The notes: generated from the sequence alone by a model not told the origin. Shown: positions 20,901 through 33,229, counted from the stretch's first letter. The stretch is 64,000 nt of DNA from Hyaloperonospora brassicae (GCA_947650285.1 CANTFL010001467.1:310001-374000); one strand, 5' to 3'. Numbers and translations: made by a program.

Positions 20901-22819
20901 GAGGAAACTTCGCTGCATATCAAAGTAAATTGACCAGCATAGTACAGCAGGAATATCGCAACGCGTACACGATGAGCTGATGGTATACGACAGGGCATCG
21001 TGAAATGGTAAAGCACGTTCTCCGGACCCTTTATTGCAAATGGCTTTATCTTTTCATTCTTACCGCTATCATGCTTCGTTAAAGAAACAGGAACTGCGTC
21101 GGCGCCTTATCAAGCGCATTCACATCCACAATGAGCGCGTCGTCGAAATCAAGATGGCGGATGGGAGATGTGAGCTCTGTAATATTGCCGCTGCCTTCGT
21201 CAGTCATTAGATCCGATGAGTCGTCATACTATGAGAGCTGGTACGACGACTGCGTGGCGACAGCATTTCTTATTCGTGATCTTGCTGACTCTTCTCGGCA
21301 CATCGACCGAGAACATGCAATGTCTTTTATAATAACCTTTACCTCCTCAATGATGACACCCAAAATCATTATCCTTCTTGACTTTTCTCGGTCGTTGTAA
21401 AGGCTCTTATTGCCGGGACGGTGGAGTAGGACTGGAGCAAGTCAATGATCTAGAAAATGAATGCAAAGTGTACTTTTGCTTATCGCTTCGAGGAATACAA
21501 GCGTCGAACGGCTGCAAATACAACGCCGAATAGGTCAGAAGGAAGTAGCGCGCAGAATGGCGACCTCGTTACTGTCGCGAGATGATAAGTAGTCAAGTAT
21601 TAAGCTCACGATCGTGTGTTTGAAGGGCATCCGGTGAAGCCACTCGTAAATACGAACCGCATCGTCCATACTTTTTTCTGCTCCGATGGTACCGGGTGTC
21701 AAGCCATTGGCTTTCCGCTCCGTAACTACAACGGGTTGTCTTCGTTTCAGCTTCAACCGATTGTCATCATTATTACAGCGGTCGGGTTTTACCTTTTCTT
21801 TCCAGCAAGGAACTTCCTTTGCATCTCGAATCTCTTGCGAGCTACTGGTCGATCGCGCTTGCCAATGCGTGACATGATTGTGACACGTCGCACGCAACAC
21901 CCATATGTTTCTGACGAAACCTGCTGAGTACCCAATCTCTCCCTATCGGAACCTTCCCCGGTTCATATTCAAAGGTCTTTCACATCACTAGGAGAGGTGA
22001 GATGACTTTTCGCAGATTATTCTTGTCTGGTCGTCTGGTCGCCGGTATCAGCGATTCGGTGATACCATCCTGTCTCACATTTTCGGACGTCGAGTTGGTC
22101 TTAGGAGAAGCCACATGGGCAACCAACTAGCTGGAAGGCGACAGCACTCAAGGCATCGAGTGGGTACTTGTGGGAAAACAAATACGGGAGCAAGAACAAC
22201 CGCACGCTACACCTGGTAACGCAAGAAGATGGGCAAGCTGTGGGGCTCGCGTCACGCTATAAGCCATCCGGCCCAAAGTAATGATTCATGTTTTGGACGT
22301 TCATGCATCAAATTCGATAGTTACAGTCTGAATTTGGCGGCTGGAGGGTGACATGCGTGTTCTGAGGAGTAAACTTGTTACGAGTGCAAGTTGCGTGACG
22401 AGACCCCGGCGGGGGCCCAAATGCGTCTGGCACGCGTTTTGATACAAGTGAGTACAAGTGAGAACAACCCGACCTACGTCTTTGTGGTGCTTCATACAAC
22501 ACATAAAAATCGATAGAACATTTCATGTATGCCCTAGCGTGGATCGAATCTCTGGAGTCGATCTAAGTGCAACTTGCACTTCCAACAAATTATTAGTTTT
22601 GTCACGGTTGTTGTGCGGTATAGCAGCAATCTGTGGTATTGTTGATATATTAAAGAGAAGGACGAGAGATGAGAGGGACAACGACTGATCCTGCCAATGC
22701 CACAGCAACAATAGTGTAGTGATACCGATATTATGAGGTGATGGGGGAGGACAGTAAGGTCAGGAAAATCGCTCGGCCGCCCGCCGGGCAAAGAGCGTGG
22801 CCATTTCCTTCTCACTTCT
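17920..22819. other. Gene-poor interval
   Basis: The first 60 bases continue the effector copy 1 flank. The rest holds no recognisable gene. Minus-strand frames at 20768-21016 (82 codons, two hydrophobic stretches) and 21535-21900 (121 codons, basic N-half) show no domain I can name; they may be relics of host genes. Confidence 0.5.
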
Positions 22820-23500
22820 ACGTATGTGCTAACCATGAAGCAATGTTACGCATGGCTTTCACACAAATGCTCAAATACACGCTCTCAACCACACACAAGA
22901 TTGGGACACCGTAGATGTACATTTACACCTTACGCACATTCGCTGATCGCTTTGACATGCGAGCTTGCAAAGATTGTCGGCACGTATGAATCTGTAGAAG
23001 CATCTCACTTGATCACAACGTTTTGACCGCATATCGCATATTCTCGTAGGTGATGTGTCTCATTGTTGCTCTGTGTGAGTCTGCGTAAGGTGACCGTCCA
23101 AGCTTTCCCGTAGCCAGTTTTATCGGTCTGTGCGCCTTTACGTTATACTCTCTGTGAACCACACAGAGACACACAGGCAGATAAACTGGCAACAGTGGAG
23201 CCTGGACAGTCACCTTACGTAAACTTACAGAAAGAAAGCGGCCATTGCAACGAGCCTTCTGGGTGCCCGGTCTAACGTCTACTGGAGGTTGCATTTGATA
23301 GCGCTCAACTTAATGGAAGACATGGAAATCAATTGATCTGCCTTTGTTTGTCATTGAAGTGCCCTTTCTCGCACCTATGTGCTCCTGCCACCAAGAGAGG
23401 GAAAGAAGAAAGGAGGATTTGCGCTACCACATTACGACCCGACACGCAGCTGGTAATATGTATCACAGAAAGCCGCTGGTCGAATGGACTGATGTACTTT
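22820..23500. repeat. Segmental duplication block, copy 1
   Basis: About 680 bp starting near CGTATGTGCTAACCATGAAG is repeated almost base for base at 33230-33905 in the same orientation, offset 10,410 bp. It contains the foldback element. Frames that are identical in both copies (such as the 93-codon minus frame at 23013-23294) are not evidence of coding because the DNA itself is near identical. Confidence 0.9.
23065..23240. repeat. Foldback (MITE-like) element
   Basis: Arms around 23082-23132 and 23170-23220 are imperfect inverted repeats (GTAAGGTGACCGTCCAAGCT against AGCCTGGACAGTCACCTTAC; CCAGTTTTATC against GATAAACTGG). The centre folds again as TCTCTGTG/CACAGAGA. Weaker pairing extends the arms outward. 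The element is non-coding. Confidence 0.65.
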
Positions 23501-23552
23501 GCGAAAGCCAGCACTCTCTTCGCTTGTACACCATCTATAAATAATCTCTTGA

Positions 23553-23581
23553 GAAAAGTTGAGAAAAGTTGAGAAAAGTCA
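23553..23581 (+). repeat. Three direct 10-bp repeats GAGAAAAGTT before effector copy 2
   Basis: GAGAAAAGTT occurs three times in a row, the last unit ending GTC. Effector copy 3 has a single unit in the same place (about 55665). It lies about 35 bp upstream of the core promoter. Confidence 0.7.
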
Positions 23582-23610
23582 CTGGGCGGTTTTGCCACAC
23601 AAATGTCTTG

Positions 23611-23624
23611 TCACTTCTGAATTT
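23611..23624 (+). promoter_or_regulatory. Inr+FPR core promoter of effector copy 2
   Basis: TCACTTCTGAATTT, one base different from copies 1 and 3, starts 52 nt before the ATG at 23663. Confidence 0.58.
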
Positions 23625-23662
23625 GCCCACTCGCCCACGCATCGACAGCGACAGTGCCCAAT

Positions 23663-24449
23663 ATGCGCTTGCGCTGCATCGGTCTTCTGGCTGCTGCGGC
23701 GGCAGCGGTTGCTGCACTCCCATGCGCCGCTCATTCCTCTGACGTCGATAAGAGTGAGCCCAGTTCCCCGATCACTGGACGCTCAGCTGTCGATGGCCGC
23801 GACGGCACTGCTGTGAGTCAGACGAGCGACTTAGCGAGTGGGGAAGAGAGGATGAGGCTGAGATCCAGTAGTGAGGCCGCCTTCAATGCTGATGAAGCTG
23901 CAGAGAAGTTTTTGCACATTCTTCCTAACAAAATGAGGCCGCGTGTCTCTGCGAATTCTGACGGTCAAGTCGACAAACTGAACGTACAAGCCGTAAGGCG
24001 CTACATGGCCTTACATCCTAGCCCCAAGCAAACGATAATTGAAGTGGTCAACAACCACTACAAACCCGACCGAGCAGCAACCGCAAAGACCATACTCTCT
24101 GACATTGTGAGGGCGGAGAAATTGCGCAACGAGGCCCCAGGTATATATTTGAAGCCGGTTCTAGCGAAAGGTCATAGGCCTGCGGCAGTCGTCGGTGCTC
24201 TCATGAGAATGATTGGTCCGGAAGTTTCCGAAGAGGAATTGGTGCGCATCGTGTTTTTTTTATATCAGTGAGTATGCTAAGAAGCGTGGGAAGCAAGTCG
24301 ACAACAAAAAGTTGCGTAAAGTGAGGTCGGCAGTCCGTAACATCATGGACAAACTCGCACGTAAGCAACCGGTCGCGCAGACGAGTGCAGGCGACAAATC
24401 TCCCACACAGCCTCTACACGAGAGGCTCATAAAATCTGGCGACCAATGA
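23663..24449 (+). pseudogene. RxLR-like effector candidate, copy 2, with a frameshift
   Basis: The signal peptide is identical to copy 1 (ATG 23663). The motif region reads GEERMRLRSSS: one base difference (ATG for AGG) makes MRLR where copy 1 has RRLR. The middle, from about residue 85, differs strongly from copy 1 but resembles copy 3 (AKGHRPAAVVGAL, GPEVSEEELVRIV). At 24254-24261 a run of eight T is one base longer than the matching run of copy 3, so the frame ends at TGA 24271. The conserved C-terminus (LHERLIKSGDQ) continues in another frame to 24449. Either a recent pseudogene or a homopolymer sequencing error. Confidence 0.65.
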
Positions 24450-25146
24450 AGTCTTCAGCGGCGTGGTGCACACGTTGCGGGGAGCTCGAAGCTGGAAAAG
24501 GGCTTCGCGAATGCTGGCAGGGCATTTATGTCTGACACGCGAAGCGCTTTGGGGTTGTGCTTCCCGACGTCCGTGCAGCTACGTAGGAGTGCCGGTGAAC
24601 GACGTGTGGCAGGGAGGAAGCTGAGCTGATGATGACGGAAGAGAGCGATACGTTGGTGGCGAAGCGTGAGTGGGTTTTACATGGATATTAGGTGGCAACG
24701 ATTCGTCAGCGGAGAAACACGACAACGGATTCGTGCGACGTAGCAATGACTCTCGTGTCTTTTTCGTAGCTGGCTAAGAGTAACTGCATAACGTGTTTCC
24801 TCTAGTTGCATGAACTGGACAGATCGCAATATATGTTTGAACATCATCTTGACTTTACTTTTCGTGGCGACAGGTCTAGCGACAGGTGCGTAGGCAAGAG
24901 GACTGGTCACAAGCGCTGTTGTCAATGCGCATGTATCCAAATGTAAGAAACGCATGCATTTTCCGCTCACTAGACTTTGGTTGATGCTTCATGCAGAATA
25001 GATCTGACCTATGCGTTTTGCTGGATCACGGGAGCCATGCGACGAGGTTCTTCTTGATGCCGATCGCAGTACTTTTTAGTGGGCCATGTAATGGTTTGAA
25101 GTATGAAAACGCTAGCAAGCCGGCAACAAATCGTTGTCTAACTTAC
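24450..25146. repeat. 3' flank of effector copy 2 with the empty Ty3-A site
   Basis: Nearly identical to 9283-9923 plus 17920 onward. GGGCCATGTAATGG at 25081-25094 is the uninterrupted version of the Ty3-A insertion site. Confidence 0.8.
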
Positions 25147-25152
25147 TGTACC

Positions 25153-25586
25153 TGTGACGGGGTGAAACCGTTTCATAAAATTGATACTAATGTATCATTT
25201 TTTGAGCAGTACCTACTCAGACAATACTCAATCAACATCATTCGAGAAGAGTTGATGTTGTCGGAACATTACCTCTACGAGTAATATTCTTGGGTGCTCC
25301 ACTTTTGGTTGATGTAGTTACATCAACCAGATTACCCACCAATTACTGCTGGACGCGCGCAAAGGGTGGTGAGCAAGAAACCCACATAGGAGATTGTAGT
25401 TTAAGATAATTAGGTTACGATAAAGATGGCTTATAAAGAAGCTTAACTATATAAAATACAGTTCTACTTTTCCCTTAGACAGAGCTTTCGAGTTCCGCCT
25501 ACTTCGATGCGCTACATCGCCACGTGTACGTGACGTCAGTTGCACACAACCTTGTGTCGAACTGACACAAAGCGTGCTCCGTTACA
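25153..25586 (+). repeat. Solo LTR E1, inside the 5' LTR of Ty3-D
   Basis: Starts TGTGACGGGG, ends GCTCCGTTACA; 434 bp. Flanked by GTACC (25148-25152) and GTAAC (25587-25591), a 5-base duplication with one change. Contains the hairpins GGTTGATGT/ACATCAACC and TTGTGTC/GACACAA. No internal region of this family is present. Confidence 0.8.
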
Positions 25587-26117
25587 GTAACGGGTTACGC
25601 GTCAACTGGAAGTCGACAATAGGTGTGGTGCCCACAAGGGATGGGATCCTCTTTTAAAGTAATATTAGAACACAGTATCAATTGTTGAAGACTGATGTCT
25701 GTCAACCATTGTTTACGAGATCTTTTGAGATGTTTATTTAGGACATTAGCGAGTAGGTTAATTACGTTGTTCTAAGATGTTCTTTTAGGTTAAAAGAAGA
25801 AATAAAATTCAGTTCCCGTTTTGATCCGATAGACACGTGCCTCTCTGAGGCGTCTTGCGATGGTAAAGAAGAAGTAACGCCTTGTTAAGGCAGCTACTCC
25901 TTGTGCACTCTGTGCATTTGATTCTTTGAATCGTTTGGTCCCCCTGGAACAGGGACCGTAAGCCCTCTGAGCTTGTTGACTCTTTAAGTCGGGTTCTTTG
26001 AACCAAACCTTAGCTCTCGGAGCCGTTGATTTTTTGAGTCGGGTTTGTGGAACCAAAGTTATTTGTAAGAGCGTTAGGTTTTCCTCTGGATTAAGCAGCT
26101 GTGTAGCTCCGCTACAC

Positions 26118-27175
26118 TTCGTAGCAATCGTAGTCAATCTACGCCTAAGTCTTTACATCTGTTTTTCGGTGATGATGGAGCAATAAACACCTCTCGCTGA
26201 GGCCCAAAGGGTAGCGCTTGATAAGCTGACCGCGGCCGTAGGCCTTAAATTTGGAAGTTTATGGCTGCACAAGGGCCCGATGCGATAAATCAACGAGTCA
26301 AGACAGTCATGCAGTACGAAACGGCCCCTTGTGGGGCAGGTTTAAAATCAAGTAGCATCGGCTATGCGAAATCGCTACGTGACGATGACAGACGAAGAGG
26401 ATAAGCCTCATCCCCCTCGGGTGGACGTAGAACATAACTGGGGGAAGGAGGGGGAAATCGCACCCTCTGGATCCGTGAGATTGAGATGGCTATGAGGTCT
26501 GGCCTTATCTCTCTTGAGGACCATCAAGTCTCGATGGCCATCTATAAGCTCGATGGGAGAGCTAGAAAGTGGGCTCTGACGTGTAGCTCTTCTGTTGACT
26601 TGGCGTTTACGACATGGACATCGCTCAAATTAGACCTTATGCGATTTTTGTCGCCGCCAACTAGGCTTATCGCGTGCAATCACGCTTCTTGTCTACCCGA
26701 CAGGGTAAGAATGAGTTAATGGACTATGTCGAAGAGTTAAAAACTATGATGGCTGCTGTGCAGTCTGAACCTCTACCTGAGACAATCTGTGCGACTGTCT
26801 TTATAAAAGTTCTTCGCACTAGCGTGGCCAGAACCGAGGTCTTTCGGGTCCATCCCTCTACCTATGAAGAGGCTTTGAGCATCGCTCAAAGTGCTGAGCA
26901 CAACTTCAAGTCGACCAGACTTGGTTAGAACGGGTACAACCCAAGCTTTGCGAGGAAAGCCTCAGCAAAAACTTCGGCTTACTTTAAGCTCGAACCGATG
27001 AATCTGAGCAATGCTGAAGATGAAGGTGAAGCTGAGCTTCATGTTGCAGAACAACGACAGGATGTGAGACGCTGTTATATGTGCGGAAGAACTAAACACT
27101 TGCGTCCCACTTGTCCTTTGCGTAAGCAACGACAGAATCCCGATAGTCAAAACCCCGGCCCCAATTAATATCCTG
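26118..27175 (+). pseudogene. Ty3-D gag
   Basis: Frames at 26486-26719 and 26674-26928 read a Gag-like capsid region (YKLDGRARKWALT, DYVEELKTMM). A CCHC knuckle CYMCGRTKHLRPTC is read at about 27074-27115. Shifts separate the parts; the true start is not clear. Confidence 0.7.
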
Positions 27176-27312
27176 GTATGGCGCGGGTAAACGTCGATAC
27201 CGAGTAGGCGCGGGGCGCCCTATTAGGGAAGAACTAGGTTCTGTCACTTCTCCACGAGGTAGAGGAAAACAGGGCTTAGCCTGTCAGCACAGAGCGCGGA
27301 TACAACTATAGC

Positions 27313-27788
27313 TTGCTAGTCACTGAGGCGACCGTAAAAGGCTTTGAGAAGCAGTGGTCGGTTTGGATCGATTCAGGAGCATCATGTAATTATGCTCGTC
27401 GTCGTTCCTATGAGGGGAGTCAGCGATACGCTGAAGCGCTCAGAGCGCATGAGGGTGATTCAATCACCGTTCGTTCAGCGACTGGTAGTCGCGTCACTGT
27501 ATCTAAAGTTCCATTTAACTTAGGTGTGAAGTTTTTGGACTTTGACAGCATTGGACGCTGCCTTGTCTTTAGTTAGATGTGAAATATGATCTCATTCTAG
27601 GTATGAATTGGCTTGAAAGCCATGATCCATGGATTAGTTGGAGGACTTATATCTTAGGCGCAACGCGCAATGGTCCTAGCAAAGCTTTGGAGAGTCATGA
27701 ACCCACCTTCGCTAGGCAACAAAAGCACTATTGGCGTGAGCCGTTGACAGAGGATGTCAACGTGCTGGACATGGCTATGCCCGAGTAA
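27313..27788 (+). pseudogene. Ty3-D protease
   Basis: WIDSGASCNYARR carries the active-site DSG, and KYDLILGMNWLESHDPWI is the second protease box, in a different frame after a stop at 27576. Confidence 0.8.
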
Positions 27789-28559
27789 GCTAACTCTAAT
27801 GTCAATGACATAAAGATAAGCGGAGCTCTTTTACCGTATGTGAAACGACTCACATTCCATTGAGTGATACTCATTGTAATACTGAGTCACTGCATGCTGC
27901 AAGCATGGTCGGCCTAGGGCCGAGTCATCAGGAAGGTTATTTCTCTGATGTGAGTGAAGTGGCACGTGAAATTCCACCGAGTGAGGGCGGCCGCGACGGC
28001 AACTCACTGGATGTCGGTAATGACATTGTTGGCGAAAATCCGAAGCATTTAGGGCAGGCCCACATAATGAACTTATAGTGGTACGTGGAAATTCACTGGG
28101 TAAAGTGTTAGAGTTGCGTTACTCTCCACCAGATGTCGGACAAGACATGAGCGCATTGTAATGAGCGTGCTAAGATAGATACCAACCGCGGGGACCCTAT
28201 TGTCCCGGTCTCTAGGAGGCGTGTGGTTTCTTTGAGGGAACAATATCGGCGTCGGATGGAGACTGTTAAGCGCCAAACGTCCGAGGTGTCACGAAGTGAT
28301 AATAGTAATATAAAACTATATACAATTGTCCATGGAGTGACTGTACACGTTGATGGCAACAGTAGTCTAAAGACTTTTCCGTCCTTGAATGCTATCTTTG
28401 AACTAGAAGTAATGTCAGATGGCGAATTCAGCCAAGACTTGCAGGTAGGGGCGTTATTTGATTTGGTGGTCATTAGACCTGATGTTAAGTTGAAGTCATT
28501 GTTGTTATTAGACGAGTCCGTCCTTGAGGCTTGAAAGCGACACTTAAAGCTCGTAGTAG

Positions 28560-29340
28560 ATCTGCTATCCTTCAGGATCCTCTGGGTCTGTTTTATCCTT
28601 TGGTAAAGAAATTTAGATTTGTAGTGTTTTACAAACAACCGTCTTTTCTACCTCCTGATAGATGTTCGTCATAAGATTGACTTATTTACTCGAACTACAG
28701 ACATCGTAACACGACATTTGCCTTTACCAAAGGAACAGTGTCCCGTCATTGACGACTTATGTCGTGCAAAGCGCGCGGCAGGAATGGTACGCGAGAGCAA
28801 ATCTTTCCATTCCACACCGACCTTCTGTGTCAAAAAGCCCAATGGGAAGTGGCGCATTGTATATCCGTACCATAATCTTAATGCGGCGACCATCCCGGCT
28901 TAGACACCAATTCCGAGGAAGGATCTTTTTCAGAACAATATGGTGGGATGTACAATGTACAGTGCTCTCGACTTATTCGATGGTTACCACCAGCTGATCA
29001 TGCGATAAAGCGATATTCCGCTGACAGAGGTCAGCACTCCGAGCGGTATGCTCTAAGAGTGGCTTGTTATGCCGCAAGGGTTATCGAATGCTCCGGCTAC
29101 ATTCTATTGTCTTGTGACACAATTGTTCAGATCTCACCGGGGTTTATGCATAGACATACATTGATGAAATCTTTGTCCATAGTCGTGCTTTGAACGGTCG
29201 GTCAGATGTGGACAATCTCATTGACCATTTACGAGCATTGCTCGAGTGCATGCGCATGAACAAGCTGTACGCCAACGCGTCTAAGTTCATCTTTGATGCA
29301 GAAGAGATTCCCTCTTAGGGTGCTTTAATGGTAAGCGAGG
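28560..29340 (+). pseudogene. Ty3-D reverse transcriptase
   Basis: TPTFCVKKPNGKWRIVYPY, YSALDLFDGYHQLIM and WLVMPQGLSNAPATF are RT boxes, spread over frames with several stops. A clear YxDD box is not recoverable around 29150, so the RT is dead. Confidence 0.8.
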
Positions 29341-29437
29341 CCTTAAAGAGGATCCCGCTAAGATAAAAGCCATTGTTGATTGGTCGGTTCCAAAGAACCA
29401 AAAGGACTTACGTAAGTGGCTTGGCCTTGCCAAATAC

Positions 29438-30173
29438 TTGCACAAGCACAGTGCGAATTACGCAGATATGGCTCGGCCATCACTCATTCTCCTTAAAACG
29501 GATGTGGAATGGTGCTGGACTAGCACCGAGCATGATGCTTTTCCAGCAGTAAAGGAGAGTCTCCTTCATGCTCCAATCTTGGCTTTGCCTGATCCTGATC
29601 GATCCTTCAGTGTTGTCTGTGACGCATCTGACTTTTCCATATGCAGCGCTCTCTTACAGGCAGATTCTGATGGACGGGAACGCGTAATTGCGTTTGAGTC
29701 CAGGCAGCTGAAGGCTGCAGAAAAAATTGTCTGTTCATAACAAAGAGCTACTTGCAATGAAGTATTCTCTCGTCAAATTCAGTGTTCATCTTCTTGGCTC
29801 TAAGCCGTTTGTGATCGATACAGATCATGCTATACTACGCACTGCGACCCAGTCACCTCATTTCTCTCGGATAATGGCTCGTTCGCTTTACTTCTTTGCC
29901 GAGTACAACTTCGAGGTTAAGTATAAGCCGGGCAAGAAGAATGATTTGGCTGATGCGTTGTCACGAAGGCCTTATTATGAGCTTGCTCATGTTACGACTC
30001 TGTCGTCGTCGGTCACTGACCTAATCCGTATGACATATGCCAACGATGAACACTGTGTAGCTTTGCTACGTGCTCTGGGGAGCGAGGAGTCTAACAACTC
30101 AGACATTAAATTGTCGGCACGATTATGTGCGAGGTTACATAGATATTACATTGATCAACGTATGTTGTGCTAG
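29438..30173 (+). pseudogene. Ty3-D RNase H
   Basis: VVCDASDFSICSALLQ, VHNKELLAMKYSLVKF and FVIDTDHAILRTATQS, then the tether VKYKPGKKNDLADALSRRP. A shift near 29730 splits it. Confidence 0.82.
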
Positions 30174-31320
30174 AGCATTTATGTTCAGGATACCCCTCAC
30201 ATCTTTGTCCCTCATGATGAGGAGTTGAAGTATAGGATCCTCTATGAGGCGCATACTACTGCGGTGAGCGGTCATCTCGGTTGTAAGATGACCTATTGCT
30301 CATTTTTCTAAGTGCTATTGGTGGCCGAAAACTGCACTAATGAGTGAGCACATATGTGCGTACGTGTGAAACGTGTCACCCCACGCGGCCGCGCCGCTGG
30401 CTTATTTGCCCATACCCAAAGGGTGTTGGAAGTCCATCAGTATGAACTTCCTGTTCTAATTACCGAAAGTTTCGTATGTCAATACGAATATTTTGGTCTT
30501 TGTTAACCGTTTGAGCAAGGTGGCTCACCAAGCGGCGGTGCCGAATACCATTGATGTTGAAGGTACAGCTACGCTGTTTATCAACTGGGCGTTTCGACAA
30601 CACAGTTTTCCGTTGACAATTGTCTCTAATAGAGATGCTCGCTTCACTGGGAAGTTTTGGAAGTCCATCTTCAAGGTGCTCGGGCCACGATCGGACATGT
30701 ACACAGTGGTTCATCCTCAGACTGATGTTCGAACCTAGAGCATAAATTGCATCATTGGCAATACCTTGCGCAGTGTTTGCGCTAAAACGCCTTAGCGTAG
30801 GAGTTTCGATGGTCCCTATCGTTTAATTTGCATCGAATAACTCCGTGCATGCCTCCACCGGCTACACGCCGTTCTACGTACATGGCCTTACGCACCCTCG
30901 CGTTCCAACAACGCTGCCACTAAGTGGATCAGGGTTAGGTGAGGAAGGAGTTGACGATCGACTTGCTGATATATTTTTTGCTACTGTTCAAAAACAGGTA
31001 AGTGAGTTTCATGCAACGCGATTAGATGTCTTACTACATGCATGTGACCCACTGACTGATAGCTACAACAGACAAGAGTTACAAGCAGATGCGAAAGGCA
31101 GAGATTGTGCAGAAAGTTATGAGTTCTGAGGCTAAGCTCTACTCAATGCTAGAAAATTACCTACAAATGTAGTGTCTGCTGGCTTCTAGACGAAGTTGCG
31201 TCCGCGCTTCATTGGACCATTAATGGTCGTCGCTAAGAAGGAACTTGCGTATACGCTCAACATTCCGGGCAAACTGCGCACCCCCCGTGTTCTACGTTAG
31301 CTTGCTTCAGCCGTATCATG
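30174..31320 (+). pseudogene. Ty3-D integrase
   Basis: FVNRLSKVAHQAAVP, TIVSNRDARFTGKFWKS and HPQTD are core boxes; VHASTGYTPFYVHGLTHPRVP lies after a shift. The expected Glu region after HPQTD is lost at a stop (30736). Confidence 0.75.
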
Positions 31321-31599
31321 ATCCGTCCCAGCTGAACTTGATGCGCTTGCGCCGAGACATGTGACACTGCCATCGGTTGCTGAATCCGAAATAGAAGGTC
31401 TAGCTGATCCTTCATCCGGGCTTGTCCCAATTCCAAGGCCTACACACGGTCCTGGTTTAACTCCAACGCCTGAATACGGGCTTGCATCGCGTCGAGTGAA
31501 CTCTGGGCCTTACAAATGTTTCACGGAGACCACTAAGCTTAAAAAAATATTCTCATTATCCTCCATCGGTACACCGCCCGCCACCGACGCTGCTTGATG

Positions 31600-31712
31600 A
31601 GCAAGGAAACTACCAATTCCATGTGGAGAGACGCCTGAAACAACGTCATCGTCATGGCCAATACCAGTATATGGTGAAGTGGCGAGGGTGTCTGGAGTCG
31701 GATCTCTAGGAA
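31600..31712 (+). pseudogene. Ty3-D chromodomain
   Basis: YQFHVERRLKQRHRH followed by YQYMVKWRGCLESD is a chromodomain core, ending at TAG near 31710. Confidence 0.65.
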
Positions 31713-32629
31713 GTATGAGATAACCCTATGAGAGAATTGCTCATACGCCGTGGATGTTTTTGAACATCGTGGCAAGGGTCATCACTCGACCAAGCGTGCT
31801 TCTCATCAATAGTAGTGGTCGGTAGCGATTTGCTCCGCACCATTGGGTCGGAAACTGCTTCTACTGGCGTAGCCGAAGCGTTGCGAGTTCGATTGCGCAG
31901 TTGGCCTATGGCCTTGATCTTGGAGTATTGGTACCGAAGCTTTTGTTCCAAACGAATATCAGCCACATCGGCACTTACTTTAAGTGCTTTCATGCTGCTG
32001 AGGTGTCGCTTTCGGCACATCCATCGAATGATTCGGTTGTCCTTCTCTTCAGGCAAATCAGCAGCGAACAAATAAATGTGTACACACTTAATCGGTCTAA
32101 GTAAAATATCAGGAGCTAGACTCCCATGAGTGCCTTGTACTGACCTTGTGTGGTCAAGAATATTCGAGATATCTCTCATGCAGAATCTGGTGAAAGGCGA
32201 TGTCTTCTGGCGATCTAGCAACTAATACAATGGCCCATTATGAAAGGCTACGGTCTTCCGTTTGACGGAGACGTTCCTCCACGTCAGGTGTTGAAAACAC
32301 ATAACCGCACCGGGTTTGAACAAGCCTCTTGTCTGAGCGCGACGAAGAGCACTCTCCTCACGCTGGAGAATCAAAGTTTGTTGCAAGTCGAGCAAGTAGG
32401 TGATGATGTGCTCACCAGCATCTGTTGCATGATGCTGCGCCATGTGCGCGGTGGTTTCACAAATTTCAACAAATGGATTTGGTGCTGTGAGAGGTCGAGA
32501 CTCATCCACAGGGGTAAAACACATTGTCCCATCATCTCCACGGATATTGGTATCGCTGCCATAGTCCACATCCTCATCAAAGTCGATGTAGGAGGAAAGA
32601 GTCCGAGACTCGTTAGGTGGCGATGCCAT
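31706..32629 (-). pseudogene. Antisense open frames between chromodomain and 3' LTR of Ty3-D
   Basis: A frame from ATG 32629 to stop 32222 (135 codons, acidic: DFDEDVDYGSD) is followed directly by a frame of 171 codons (32221-31706, Lys/Arg-rich with a helical EKDNRIIRWMCRKRHLSSMK part). I see no sequence similarity to the antisense frames of A-C, but position and orientation are the same. They may be parts of one broken gene or chance frames. Confidence 0.35.
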
Positions 32630-32738
32630 AATACTTCGTGTTTTATCTAATCGTAAGGTTAAGCGTACACACACCGACCTCTTCGGAGAGATAATTCGAT
32701 CGACGTTTCTGGGTAACGTCAGTATGGTGGAAGGGGGG

Positions 32739-33226
32739 TGCAACGGGGATACAAAACAGGTGTGTATGCAACGAATCACAAGCCACATGTAGATTACAAA
32801 GGACGAAGTCCCACAAAAAGTAGAACTAGACCACCGTATTAAATGTCAGGGCTGACGTTTCTCAGCCACCGAGTGAAAAGGTCTTTTAGGAGGTAATAAT
32901 TAGAACAGCAGTGACCAGGTCAAGTACGTTGTTCTGAGGTGTTCTTGTAGACAAACAGAGATAAAGTTCAGTTATCATTTTGATAAATAAGGCACGTGCC
33001 TTACGAATCGTCTTGTGATCGTCAGAGAAGTTAAGCAACGCCCTGTTAAGGCATCTACTCCTAGTGCACTCAGTGCTGTGATTCTCTGAATCGTTTGGTC
33101 CTCCTGGAACAGGGACCATAAGCTCTCTGATCTTGTTGGATCTCTGAGTCGTACTCTTTGAACGAATGTTGCTCGTGAGAGCGTTAAGTCTTCCTCTGAA
33201 TTAAGAAGCTGTGGAGCTCCACTAAA
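32739..33226 (+). repeat. Ty3-D 3' LTR
   Basis: A polypurine tract AAGGGGGG (32731-32738) directly precedes TGCAACGGGG. The LTR body matches 25592-26117 (ACGTTGTTCT, GAATCGTTTGGTCC, CTGGAACAGGGACC). The end is placed by alignment with the 5' LTR. Confidence 0.7.
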
Positions 33227-33229
33227 TCT

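Larger units (their letters stand above)
25147..33226 (+). mobile_element. Degraded Ty3/gypsy element Ty3-D with nested solo LTR
   Basis: Order gag, protease, RT, RNase H, integrase, chromodomain between two diverged LTRs (25147-26117, interrupted; 32739-33226). The protein domains are clearly divergent from A-C. Every domain has stops and shifts. The solo LTR at 25153-25586 sits one base inside the first LTR. No target duplication is visible, because the right end joins the segmental duplication near 33227. Confidence 0.8.

Noticed and set aside
21535..21900. 121-codon minus-strand frame
   Set aside because: No domain, no neighbour context and no second copy; left as part of the gene-poor interval.
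23013..23294. 93-codon minus frame, identical at 33423-33704
   Set aside because: Identity comes from the segmental duplication, and the frame crosses the foldback element; no coding signal.
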